Shown: piece by piece, positions 1 to 5,261 of the stretch
Layout: every line of letters begins with the position of its first letter
Numbering within the stretch: the first letter of the stretch is position 1
Assembly: GCA_900769875.1 (NCBI GenBank)
Contig: CAAGII010000018.1
Coordinates: 1-5,280, forward strand
Direction of reading: 5' to 3'
From: Clostridia bacterium
GTDB lineage: Bacteria > Bacillota > Clostridia > Christensenellales > Aristaeellaceae
DNA: 5,280 nucleotides
Translations under genes and position numbers: made by a program
Notes under the pieces: model-generated
The model's input: the letters and a program-made list of their open reading frames with translations, nothing else
Database searches by the model: none
What the model was told of the DNA's origin: nothing

Positions 1-32
1 CACTCTTTCCCTACACGACGCTCTTCCGATCT
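1..32 (+). other. Illumina sequencing adapter remnant (artefact)
   Basis: These 32 bases match, as I recall it, the 3' end of the Illumina TruSeq universal / read 1 adapter, running from CACTCTTTCC through CTACACGACG to GCTCTTCCGATCT. The match ends exactly at the ligation junction, and from base 33 the sequence continues as phage portal coding sequence (GAA GAT GTG CTG CAC from 35). This is a library artefact left on a contig end and not part of the organism. It means the portal gene is truncated artificially and that nothing should be inferred about what lies upstream. Confidence 0.97.
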
Positions 33-34
33 CG

Positions 35-859
35 GAAGATGTGCTGCACATTCCCGGCCTGGGCTTTGATGGCGTTGTCGGATACAGCCCGATTGCGCTT
101 GAAAAGAATGCCATTGGCCTTGGCATCGCCGCCGAGGAGTACGGCAGCAAGTTTTTCCAGAATGGTGCCCGCCCCTCCGGCGTGCTGACGCATCCCAATA
201 CGGTCAAAGATCCCAAACGTCTGCGGGAGAGCTGGAACGCGGCCTATGGAGGCTCCGCCAACTCCAGCAAAGTGGCCGTGCTTGAAGAGGCCATGACGTT
301 TACGCCGATTTCCATGCCCAACAACGAAGCGCAATTCCTTGAAACGCGCAAGTTTCAGGTCGCAGAGATCTGCCGGATTTACCGTGTGCCGCCGCACCTG
401 GTGGGCGATCTGGAGCACGCCACCTTCAGCAACATCGAGCATCAGGGCATTTCCTTCGCCGTTCACACCATCCGACCATGGCTGGTTCGCATTGAACAAT
501 CCATCAATCGCGCTCTTTTCTCCGATGCGGAGAAGGCCGGGAGCCCCGGTGGCAGGCGTTTTTTCGTGCAGTTCAATATCGATGGCCTGATGCGCGGTGA
601 CTACAAGAGCCGCATGGAAGGCTACGCCATCGCAAGGCAAAACGGCTGGATGAGTGCCAATGACATCCGCGAATTGGAGAATCTCAACCCGCTGTCCGAG
701 GAGGAAGGCGGCAACGCCTACCTGATCAACGGCAACATGATTCCCATCAACCTCGCCGGTCTGGGTGTGCTCATGGGATTGCAAATCGCCGCCATGGGCA
801 ATGAAGAGACGCCCGAAGAAGGCGCACCGTCCGAAGAAACAGACAAGAAAAAGGAGTGA
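35..859 (+). CDS. Phage portal protein, HK97 family, 5'-truncated
   Basis: This is the C-terminal roughly two thirds of a portal protein, the dodecameric ring at one capsid vertex through which DNA is packaged and ejected and to which the tail attaches. The first whole codon is GAA at 35. A GTG at 41 is in frame but is an internal Val of the family motif (EDVLHIPGLGFDG, then YSPI), not the start. Numbering from that Val, the family core is seen at 80-135: a segment ending in LETRKFQVAEICRIYRVPP, then HLVGDLEHATFSNIEHQ. The segment IRPWLVRIEQSINRALF follows at 144-160, and FNIDGLMRGDYKSRMEGY lies near 178-195. The C-terminus is an acidic, lysine-ended tail (EETPEEGAPSEETDKKKE). Family members are usually about 400 residues, so some 120-130 N-terminal residues are missing, lost at the adapter junction rather than by mutation. 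The terminase genes would be expected just upstream. The stop TGA overlaps the spacer that carries the protease ribosome binding site. Confidence 0.95.
   Translation, partial: EDVLHIPGLGFDGVVGYSPIALEKNAIGLGIAAEEYGSKFFQNGARPSGVLTHPNTVKDPKRLRESWNAAYGGSANSSKVAVLEEAMTFTPISMPNNEAQFLETRKFQVAEICRIYRVPPHLVGDLEHATFSNIEHQGISFAVHTIRPWLVRIEQSINRALFSDAEKAGSPGGRRFFVQFNIDGLMRGDYKSRMEGYAIARQNGWMSANDIRELENLNPLSEEEGGNAYLINGNMIPINLAGLGVLMGLQIAAMGNEETPEEGAPSEETDKKKE
851..856 (+). promoter_or_regulatory. Ribosome binding site of the protease gene, fixes a TTG start
   Basis: AAGGAG lies inside the last codons of the portal gene, nine bases before the TTG at 866. The nearby ATG at 859 is in another frame and stops after 13 codons, so this site supports the TTG start and translational coupling to the portal gene. 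Confidence 0.75.
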
Positions 860-865
860 TGCCGA

Positions 866-1627
866 TTGAGAGAGATCATTCTGAACGGCTATATCGATGA
901 GGAAATGTGGTACGGGGATGAAATTACTCCGGAAGGGCTCCATGATCAGCTGTATCCGCAGAATCAGGATCCACAGGAGGAGCTTCGCATTATCCTCAAC
1001 AGCTATGGCGGTTCGTGCAACGCTGCTGTCCGGATGTTCGATGACATTCGCGCATATCCGGGCGCTGTTCACATCATTGTGTCGGGGACTGCCGCCTCCG
1101 CCGCAACGGTGCTGGCCATGGCGGCAGACCGATTGGAGATGACGCAGGGTTCCCTCTGGATGATCCATGATCCACTGGTGAATGCCTGGGGAAATGAACA
1201 TGACCTGGAGGATGCTATCCGGCTGCTTCGCGCATGCAAGGAGAGCATCCTCAATGTTTATGCGAGGCGCTGCAAGAAGCCCCGTTCGGACGTCGGCGAG
1301 ATGATGCGGGCAACCACTTGGATGGATGCAAGCCAGGCGCTGACAAACGGGTTCATAGACGGTGTTGTGGACTTGGGCAGCGGGGTCATCAACGCTGCGG
1401 TCTGCCATGAGGTCAGTCTCGGCGAGGCCAAGGAGAAGGTTCAGGCCTGGATTGACCGCTCCAAACCGCCTTGTACGGGCCGCACCACCGCATCGGCTGC
1501 CAAAGCCGTAACGCCTGCACCTTCCGAAACCCCGGAAGCGCAGGAATCCACTGAACCTTCTGAGCAGACTGGCGTGCCTGTCAGTCAGCTTTTGAAGCGA
1601 CTTGAACTGATCAAACCACGACGTTAA
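866..1627 (+). CDS. ClpP-like prohead (head maturation) protease, peptidase family S14
   Basis: This is a serine protease of the ClpP fold that cleaves the capsid scaffolding region during prohead maturation, which fits its place between portal and capsid genes. The start is TTG with AAGGAG nine bases upstream. The protein has 253 residues. The ClpP-like domain covers about 1-170: the strand and loop LNSYGGS at 45-50, the nucleophile Ser78 in VSGTAASAA, and the catalytic His101 in LWMIHDP. The helix before GFIDGV (162-167) aligns with the ClpP segment that carries the third catalytic residue. By my hand alignment Thr150 sits where ClpP has Asp, with Asp154 four residues on. Residues 200-238 are a Pro/Thr/Glu/Ser-rich linker, presumably disordered. 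A basic amphipathic end (QLLKRLELIKPRR) follows, possibly for docking on the prohead. The stop TAA is part of the capsid gene's ribosome binding site. Family assignment is firm; the cleavage target is inferred from context. Confidence 0.93.
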   Translation: MREIILNGYIDEEMWYGDEITPEGLHDQLYPQNQDPQEELRIILNSYGGSCNAAVRMFDDIRAYPGAVHIIVSGTAASAATVLAMAADRLEMTQGSLWMIHDPLVNAWGNEHDLEDAIRLLRACKESILNVYARRCKKPRSDVGEMMRATTWMDASQALTNGFIDGVVDLGSGVINAAVCHEVSLGEAKEKVQAWIDRSKPPCTGRTTASAAKAVTPAPSETPEAQESTEPSEQTGVPVSQLLKRLELIKPRR

Positions 1628-1632
1628 GGAGG
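1625..1632 (+). promoter_or_regulatory. Strong ribosome binding site of the major capsid gene
   Basis: TAAGGAGG is a near-perfect anti-16S match seven bases before the ATG at 1640. Its TAA is the stop codon of the protease gene, so termination and re-initiation are tightly linked. The layout is nearly the same as that before the major tail protein. Confidence 0.85.
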
Positions 1633-1639
1633 AACACAC

Positions 1640-2842
1640 ATGAGTAAGATTGCTGAAATGCGCCAGAAGCGCGGCGACCTGTGGGACAAGGCCAAGGCCT
1701 TTCTGAACGAACACGCCGATGCGAACGGCATGATGTCTGCCGAAGATACTGCGACCTACGAGCGTATGGAGAAGGAGATCGACAACTTCGGCATCGCTAT
1801 CGACCGTCAGGAGCGTGCGGAACGCCTCGAGCGCGAGATGAACGCGCCCACGTCCGACATCCTGTCTTCCCGCCCCGAAAAGCCTGTCCCGGACAAGCAG
1901 GGCCGCGCTTCGGATGAGTACAGGGATGCGTTCTGGAAGATGGTGCGCGACCGCAGTGCGCACTACACCGTCTTCAATGCCCTGCAGATCGGCACTGACA
2001 GCGAAGGCGGCTATCTGTGCCCGGACGAGTACGAGCGTACGCTGGTTCAGGCGCTGGAGGATGAGAACAAGCTGCGCTCCCTGTGCAAGGTGATTCGCAC
2101 CTCCTCCGGCGACCGGAAGATCCCGCTTGTCGCCTCGCACGGCACGGCAAGCTGGGTGGATGAGGAGGGTGCCATTCCCGAGAGCGATGATGCCTTCGGC
2201 CAGATCGCGCTGGGTGCGCACAAGGTCGCTTCCATCATCAAGGTCTCCGATGAACTGCTCCAGGACAGCGTGTTCGATGTGGAGGGCTATATCGCCACCG
2301 AGTTCGCTCGTCGCGTGGGTGATGCCGAGGAGGCTGCTTTCATTAACGGAGACGGTGCCGGTAAGCCCTATGGCATGCTGCACGATACCAACGGCGCGGC
2401 TACCGGCGTGACTGCCGCCAGTGCCACCGCGCTTACCGCAGATGAGCTGATCGATCTGGTCTATTCTCTCAAGGCACCGTATCGCAAGCGTGCTCTCTTC
2501 CTGTTCAACGATCAGACCATCAAGGCCATCCGCAAGCTGAAGGACGGCAACGGCCAGTTCCTGTGGCAGCCCGGCCTGCAGGTGGGCCAGCCCAACACCC
2601 TGCTGGGCTATCGCTATGAGACTTCCACGCACATGCCGCTCATCGGCGCGGGCGCAAAGCCTGTTCTGTTCGGCGACATGTCCAGCTACTGGATCGCCGA
2701 CCGCGAAGGCCGTTCCATCAAGCGACTGAACGAGCTGTACGCTTCCACTGGTCAGATTGGCTTCCGTGTCACCCAGCGTCTGGATGCTCGTCTGGTGCAG
2801 CAGGAGGGCATGAAGTGCCTGACCATGAAGGCTGGCACCTGA
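1640..2842 (+). CDS. Major capsid protein, HK97 gp5 family
   Basis: This is the shell-forming protein of the icosahedral head, 400 residues, the usual length for an uncleaved HK97-type precursor. Residues 1 to about 70 are highly charged and helical (EIDNFGIAIDRQERAERLER), typical of the delta scaffolding region that the upstream protease would remove. A Pro/Ser-rich linker (70-93, around SSRPEKPVPDKQGRASDEYR) is the likely place of cleavage, though I cannot name the bond. The HK97 fold follows: ALQIGTDSEGGYLCPDEY (114-131) opens the mature part. Next come the E-loop region IPLVASHGTASWVDEEGAIP (161-180), the spine helix with KVSDELLQDSVFDVEGYI (201-218), the segment EAAFINGDGAGKPYGML (231-247) and the C-terminal AQ/P elements with LFNDQTIKAIRKLKDGNGQ and FGDMSSYWIADREG. 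The start is ATG with a strong ribosome binding site. Codon use is strongly biased, as expected for the most abundant virion protein. Covalent cross-linking as in HK97 cannot be judged from the sequence. Confidence 0.97.
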   Translation: MSKIAEMRQKRGDLWDKAKAFLNEHADANGMMSAEDTATYERMEKEIDNFGIAIDRQERAERLEREMNAPTSDILSSRPEKPVPDKQGRASDEYRDAFWKMVRDRSAHYTVFNALQIGTDSEGGYLCPDEYERTLVQALEDENKLRSLCKVIRTSSGDRKIPLVASHGTASWVDEEGAIPESDDAFGQIALGAHKVASIIKVSDELLQDSVFDVEGYIATEFARRVGDAEEAAFINGDGAGKPYGMLHDTNGAATGVTAASATALTADELIDLVYSLKAPYRKRALFLFNDQTIKAIRKLKDGNGQFLWQPGLQVGQPNTLLGYRYETSTHMPLIGAGAKPVLFGDMSSYWIADREGRSIKRLNELYASTGQIGFRVTQRLDARLVQQEGMKCLTMKAGT

Positions 2843-2857
2843 TGAGGAGGAAGGCAC

Positions 2858-3112
2858 ATGGGAAGTACCGCAAGAAACTATCACGCACACGGCGGGAACG
2901 AGTGGGTCGTCGGCGGCAAGCTGACGTTCCTGCCCGGTGCCGTCGTAGAAGGCACAGACGGGCTGTTCGACTTGCCCAGTGGCGGCGAACCGCCTTTGTC
3001 CTATATGGCTCCAAGCGAAGCAACCACGGTCGCGGCGCTCCGTGAGGACTTCAATCGCCTGCTGACTGCGCTGATCGAGGCCGGTCTCATGGGCAGCCCG
3101 GCTTCCGAGTGA
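2858..3112 (+). CDS. Head fibre protein, phi29 gp8.5-like short form
   Basis: This 84-residue protein sits directly after the capsid gene. It resembles the short head fibre proteins (phi29 gp8.5-like family) found there in many Firmicutes siphophages. Visible marks are NYHAHGGNEWVVGGKLTFLPGA at 8-28, a short beta-rich capsid-binding part, and a predicted helix at 55-77 (EATTVAALREDFNRLLTALI then EAGLM). The alternation of hydrophobic residues in that helix suggests a trimeric coiled coil. By family knowledge such proteins decorate the shell and are dispensable or accessory. The start is ATG with AGGAGG (2845-2850) seven bases upstream, and the gene follows the capsid stop by 15 bases. Beyond this the sequence is low in diagnostic residues, so the name rests on the Asn/Phe/Leu pattern of the helix, the size and the position. 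Confidence 0.75.
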   Translation: MGSTARNYHAHGGNEWVVGGKLTFLPGAVVEGTDGLFDLPSGGEPPLSYMAPSEATTVAALREDFNRLLTALIEAGLMGSPASE

Positions 3113-3123
3113 GGTGACCGGCT

Positions 3124-3408
3124 GTGGTCGTCACTACGGATGAGGTGAAAGCCCATCTGCGCATCCAGCAGGATGAGGAGGACGGCTACATCAGCGGACT
3201 GATCGCACAGGCACAGGCGGCTGCGGAGGATTACTGTCGTGTGCAGTTTTCCGACCCGGCTCCTGAGCCTGTGCGTCTTGCCGTCCTGCTCATGGTCAGT
3301 CATTACTATGAAAACCGGGACAACCCGGATAAGCAGGTATATGTGACCATGCGCATCGCCTTTGAAAACCTGCTCTATCCGTATCGAGACCCCGACAAGA
3401 TGTTCTGA
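3124..3408 (+). CDS. Head-tail connector protein, HK97 gp6-like
   Basis: This 94-residue, mostly helical protein belongs to the gp6/gp15-type adaptor family, which forms a ring under the portal and extends the DNA channel. It starts with the typical VTTDEVKAHLRIQQDEEDGYI (residues 3-23), followed by a helix ending in AAAEDYCRV. The conserved PEPVRLAVLLMVSHYYENRD comes at 48-66, and the C-terminal FENLLYPYRDP at 80-90. All of these agree with the family in order and spacing. The start is GTG at 3124, with GAGGTGA (3111-3117) just upstream and partly inside the fibre gene's stop codon; there is no ATG in frame near it. Length is normal. The next gene, the adaptor, follows by 14 bases. Confidence 0.9.
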   Translation: MVVTTDEVKAHLRIQQDEEDGYISGLIAQAQAAAEDYCRVQFSDPAPEPVRLAVLLMVSHYYENRDNPDKQVYVTMRIAFENLLYPYRDPDKMF

Positions 3409-3413
3409 GGAGG
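3408..3413 (+). promoter_or_regulatory. Ribosome binding site of the adaptor gene, fixes a TTG start
   Basis: AGGAGG begins on the last base of the connector stop codon and lies nine bases before the TTG at 3423. The first in-frame ATG would remove about half of the protein, so this site decides for TTG. Confidence 0.75.
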
Positions 3414-3422
3414 TGGGCCTGA

Positions 3423-3782
3423 TTGCGAGGATATAAGAACTTTGAGAGCAATCCGCATCCCGGAAATCTCCGGCATCTGGTGGAAATAGGATATACGGAA
3501 AACACCATCAACGAAAACGGCTATCCGGAACCGAAGGATGTGGTGGTCTGCAAGGTCTGGTCTGCCGTCACCGATGCAGGAAACCAGCACTATCGCTCCG
3601 CCGACGTGATGAACACCGAGGCGGTCATCAACTTCACCATCCGGTACAGAGAGGGTATCCAGCCCGGCATGTGGGTGCGCTTCTGGGATAAGAAGTGGTT
3701 CATCTCCACGCTGGGCGAGTACGGCTTCCGGCGCGACTATCTGGGCCTGAAAGCATCGCTGTCCGAAGGGGTGAGCGGATGA
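3423..3782 (+). CDS. Head-tail adaptor / head closure protein (phage head-tail joining family)
   Basis: This 119-residue, beta-rich protein belongs to the head-tail joining family (SPP1 gp16-like, HK97 gp7 position), which closes the channel after packaging and forms the interface for the tail. Features seen are GNLRHLVEIGYTENTINENGYPEP (14-37), which is the usual opening strand and turn; VCKVWSAVTDAGNQ (42-55), with the conserved Trp of W-A-x-V; NFTIRYREGIQPGMWVRFWDKKWFI (70-94), the hallmark of the family; and a closing strand with DYLGLKASL. The start is TTG with AGGAGG nine bases upstream. The stop TGA at 3780 overlaps an ATG at 3779 (ATGA). That ATG would begin a 33-codon micro-ORF instead of the next recognisable gene, which is unusual (see the repeat at 3773-3880). 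Confidence 0.88.
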   Translation: MRGYKNFESNPHPGNLRHLVEIGYTENTINENGYPEPKDVVVCKVWSAVTDAGNQHYRSADVMNTEAVINFTIRYREGIQPGMWVRFWDKKWFISTLGEYGFRRDYLGLKASLSEGVSG

Positions 3783-3880
3783 GCAGAGCGAATCCTGAGA
3801 GCGCAAGCGCAGCGAAGCAAGACGCGCACGAAACCCTCGCGCAAGCAGAGCGCAGGGCGAGGGGCGGTGAGAGCGGATGA
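3779..3880 (+). CDS. Possible 33-residue micro-ORF, hypothetical
   Basis: The ATG at 3779 overlaps the adaptor stop codon, and the TGA at 3878 overlaps the start of the next gene, so a ribosome could pass through by re-initiation at both ends. AAGGGG lies about nine bases upstream of the ATG. The product would be a hydrophilic peptide rich in Ala, Glu, Arg and Ser, beginning MSRANPESASAAKQ, without a recognisable domain or membrane segment. It lies wholly within the repeat-bounded insert, so it may be a by-product of that insertion kept open to preserve translational coupling, not a functional protein. I do not recognise it. Confidence 0.3.
   Translation: MSRANPESASAAKQDAHETLAQAERRARGGESG
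3834..3863 (+). repeat. Inverted repeat able to form a hairpin in the insert
   Basis: CCCTCGC (3834-3840) pairs with GCGAGGG (3857-3863). An alternative uses GCGC at 3839-3842 with GCGC at 3850-3853. The hairpin ends about 13 bases before the ATG at 3877, where it could affect ribosome access to that gene. No U-tract follows, so termination is unlikely. Confidence 0.45.
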
Positions 3881-4245
3881 AGCAGGTTCAGGATGCGCTG
3901 CAGCATATCGGCATTCCCGTCATGGCGGGCGTGTGGCGGGCAACATCGCCCAATCAGAACCCGCCTGCGCAGTATGTCGTGTACTCAAACACGATGACTG
4001 AGGACGCACATCAGGACGATCATGTGCAATCCTTTCGCACTTATGTCTATCTGAATCTCTGGAGCGACATTGATCCAACCGAAGCTGTAAATCGAATCCG
4101 CAGTGCCATGTACGCTGCGGGTTTTGTCATGGTGGAGGAATCCGATAAGGGCTACAACCAGCCCGCCTATGACACAGCAACACACCAGTACACGGTTCAA
4201 TGGACGTGGTGCCTGTACGAGGAGGCGCTGACGGATGCCCCTTGA
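3877..4245 (+). CDS. Tail terminator / tail completion-like protein
   Basis: This 122-residue protein probably caps the head-proximal end of the tail tube or completes the neck. What is seen is a short N-terminal helix (KQVQDALQHIGIPVMAGVW), NPPAQYVVYSNTMTEDAHQDDH (28-49) with the family-type P-x-Q-Y-V-V-Y strand, and RTYVYLNLWSDIDPTEAVNRI (54-74). These are followed by a helix with RSAMYAAGF and the closing strand HQYTVQWTWCLYEE (103-116). This alternation of a strand, a helix pair and a final strand is that of the SPP1 gp17 / DUF3168-like tail terminators. The match is from pattern and place only, so the name is less certain than for its neighbours. The ATG is overlapped by the micro-ORF stop, with a weak purine-rich site (GGGGCGGTGAG) upstream. 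It overlaps the next gene by 11 bases. Codon choice is looser than in the capsid gene, for example a TCA codon at 3982. Confidence 0.6.
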   Translation: MKQVQDALQHIGIPVMAGVWRATSPNQNPPAQYVVYSNTMTEDAHQDDHVQSFRTYVYLNLWSDIDPTEAVNRIRSAMYAAGFVMVEESDKGYNQPAYDTATHQYTVQWTWCLYEEALTDAP

Positions 4246-4657
4246 CGTGAACGGCTTTGGCGATCTCATGACCGACATTGCCGGGATGGCCAGCAAAATG
4301 GATGCGGACGGTGCAGGTGCTTTGGTTGCCAAAAGGATACTGGAGGCTGCCGCTGTGTCTATCCATGAGCAAATGAAGGCCAATGCCTCCAAAGACCCCA
4401 AAATCATCACCGGTGTGTTGAACCGCTCCATTCAGATCGGCAAGGTGCGCAAGCGCCGTGTCAGCGGCAAAAGCATCACCATCGGCGTTCACCGCAAGGA
4501 GGAGGGCGCTTACTACGCCACGCCGGTCGAGTACGGCCATGGCGGCCCCGCGCCCGCTCCTGCACACCCCTTTATCCGTCCCGCCTACGACACCCGTCAG
4601 GATGAAGCCTATGAGATCATCCGGAATGGGCTGCGGGACGCCATCGACCAAATGTAA
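4235..4657 (+). CDS. HK97 gp10-like neck/tail protein
   Basis: This 140-residue protein is of the HK97 gp10 family (minor tail/neck protein of siphophages, acting at the head-tail joint). It has an N-terminal amphipathic helix region (1-50, with VAKRILEAAAVSIHEQMKAN) and a basic strand segment TGVLNRSIQIGKVRKRRVSGK (59-79). The clear family signature comes next: YYATPVEYGHGG at 93-104, then HPFIRPAYDT at 111-120, followed by a helix with EAYEIIRNGLRDAI at 124-137. The His-Pro-Phe-x-R-Pro motif is the strongest mark. The start is ATG at 4235 inside the end of the previous gene, supported by AGGAGG (4220-4225) nine bases upstream. Its stop TAA is part of the ribosome binding site of the major tail gene. 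Confidence 0.85.
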   Translation: MPLDVNGFGDLMTDIAGMASKMDADGAGALVAKRILEAAAVSIHEQMKANASKDPKIITGVLNRSIQIGKVRKRRVSGKSITIGVHRKEEGAYYATPVEYGHGGPAPAPAHPFIRPAYDTRQDEAYEIIRNGLRDAIDQM

Positions 4658-4662
4658 GGAGG
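4655..4662 (+). promoter_or_regulatory. Strong ribosome binding site of the major tail gene
   Basis: TAAGGAGG lies eight bases before the ATG at 4671, and its TAA is the stop of the gp10-like gene. The spacer (ATACACAA) resembles that before the capsid gene (AACACAC), so the two highest-copy proteins share one initiation design. The site also fixes the start, because the open frame runs further upstream to 4458. Confidence 0.85.
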
Positions 4663-4670
4663 ATACACAA

Positions 4671-5261
4671 ATGGCTGGAACTGTTGCTGCTTCGCCCAAG
4701 GTAGCCTCTACCGTGGGCCTCAAGGACGTGGTCATCGCAGAGCTGACGGAGGATACCGAGGCGACGCTGACCTATGGCGATCTGCAGAAGCTCGCCGGTG
4801 CCATCGAGGCGAGCATCACGCCGGACAACGCTGATCCGGATGTGCAGTATTACGATGACATCGAGGGCGACGTGCTCTATCCCGATCCGGAGCTGTCGTT
4901 CAAGACCAAGATGGCCGACATTCCCCTGATCATTCAGGAGAAGATCTTCGGCAACAGGATCGACGACAACGGCGTGCTCGTCCGCACCGCGCAGGACAAG
5001 CCGCCCTACTACGCGGTCGGCTTCAGGAGCGAGAAGTCCGACAAGACCTATCGCTATGTGTGGCTGTACAAGGTACGTGCCAAGCCGGTCACCGAGAATT
5101 ATGCCACTAAGGAGGGCAAGACCGTCACCCGCCAGACGGGCGAGGTCGAGTGGACGGCGATCAAGCGCACCCATGATGGCCGCTATCAGGCGGTCGCGGA
5201 CGAGGGCCAGAACGGCTTTACGTCCGAAAAGGCCGCTTCCTTCCTGTCCTCCGTATACTAG
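4671..5261 (+). CDS. Major tail protein, phi13 family
   Basis: This 196-residue subunit forms the hexameric rings stacked into the tail tube. It follows the phi13-family pattern closely. The opening VGLKDVVIAELTEDTEATLTYG covers 15-36 and LAGAIEASITPDNAD covers 41-55. A YYDD element at 60-63 is followed by LSFKTKMADIPLIIQEKIFG at 75-94, the conserved helix and strand. Next come NGVLVRTAQDKPPYYAVGFRSEKSD at 100-124, the diagnostic YRYVWLYKVRAKPVTENYATKEG at 127-149, and a last strand pair before DGRYQAVADE. It lacks a C-terminal Ig-like (Big_2) domain, which some relatives carry. The ATG is chosen over earlier in-frame codons because of the TAAGGAGG site eight bases upstream and because upstream sequence in this frame is out-of-phase gp10-like coding DNA. 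It ends 19 bases before the window edge; tail assembly chaperones would be expected next. Confidence 0.95.
   Translation: MAGTVAASPKVASTVGLKDVVIAELTEDTEATLTYGDLQKLAGAIEASITPDNADPDVQYYDDIEGDVLYPDPELSFKTKMADIPLIIQEKIFGNRIDDNGVLVRTAQDKPPYYAVGFRSEKSDKTYRYVWLYKVRAKPVTENYATKEGKTVTRQTGEVEWTAIKRTHDGRYQAVADEGQNGFTSEKAASFLSSVY

Larger units (their letters stand above)
3773..3880 (+). repeat. 98-base insert bounded by 10-base direct repeats
   Basis: GAGCGGATGA occurs at 3773-3782 and again at 3871-3880, each carrying an ATGA stop/start overlap. Between them lie 88 bases that are very poor in T (4 T in the 94 bases from 3783 to 3876). They contain internal direct repeats: GCAGAGCG at 3783 and 3845, and GCGCAAGC at 3801 and 3839. 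They also hold an inverted repeat CCCTCGC / GCGAGGG (3834-3840 and 3857-3863, 16-base loop). Removing one 98-base unit would restore a plain ATGA overlap between the adaptor gene and the gene at 3877. It looks like a small insertion or duplication; I do not recognise the element. There is no T-run, so it is not a typical terminator. Confidence 0.6.

Noticed and set aside
41..43. GTG as the start of the portal gene
   Set aside because: The frame continues upstream (GAA GAT) into the adapter, and the Val belongs to a conserved internal portal motif.
859..861. ATG as an alternative protease start
   Set aside because: It is in another frame and meets a stop after 13 codons; the TTG at 866 opens the conserved protein.
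11..2890. Open antisense frame of 959 codons
   Set aside because: It lies codon on codon opposite the portal, protease, capsid and fibre genes, which all share one reading phase. It stays open only because TTA, CTA and TCA are avoided in them. It even runs into the synthetic adapter, and its product looks like no known protein.
3375..3806. Antisense frame over the adaptor gene
   Set aside because: It is codon-aligned opposite a clear adaptor gene; same explanation as the long antisense frame, and no ribosome site of note.
3834..3863. Intrinsic terminator
   Set aside because: The hairpin is followed by GCGGTGAG and not a T-run, and it lies in the middle of a coupled structural operon.
4458..4670. 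71-codon N-terminal extension of the major tail protein
   Set aside because: The extension is the out-of-phase translation of the gp10-like gene, and the strong ribosome site at 4655-4662 points to the ATG at 4671.
4127..4735. Antisense frame over the gp10-like gene
   Set aside because: It lies opposite the HPFIRP-bearing gp10-like gene and crosses three real gene boundaries; no protein family resemblance.
4617..5174. Antisense frame of 185 codons over the major tail gene
   Set aside because: It is codon-aligned opposite a well-recognised tail protein; a shadow.
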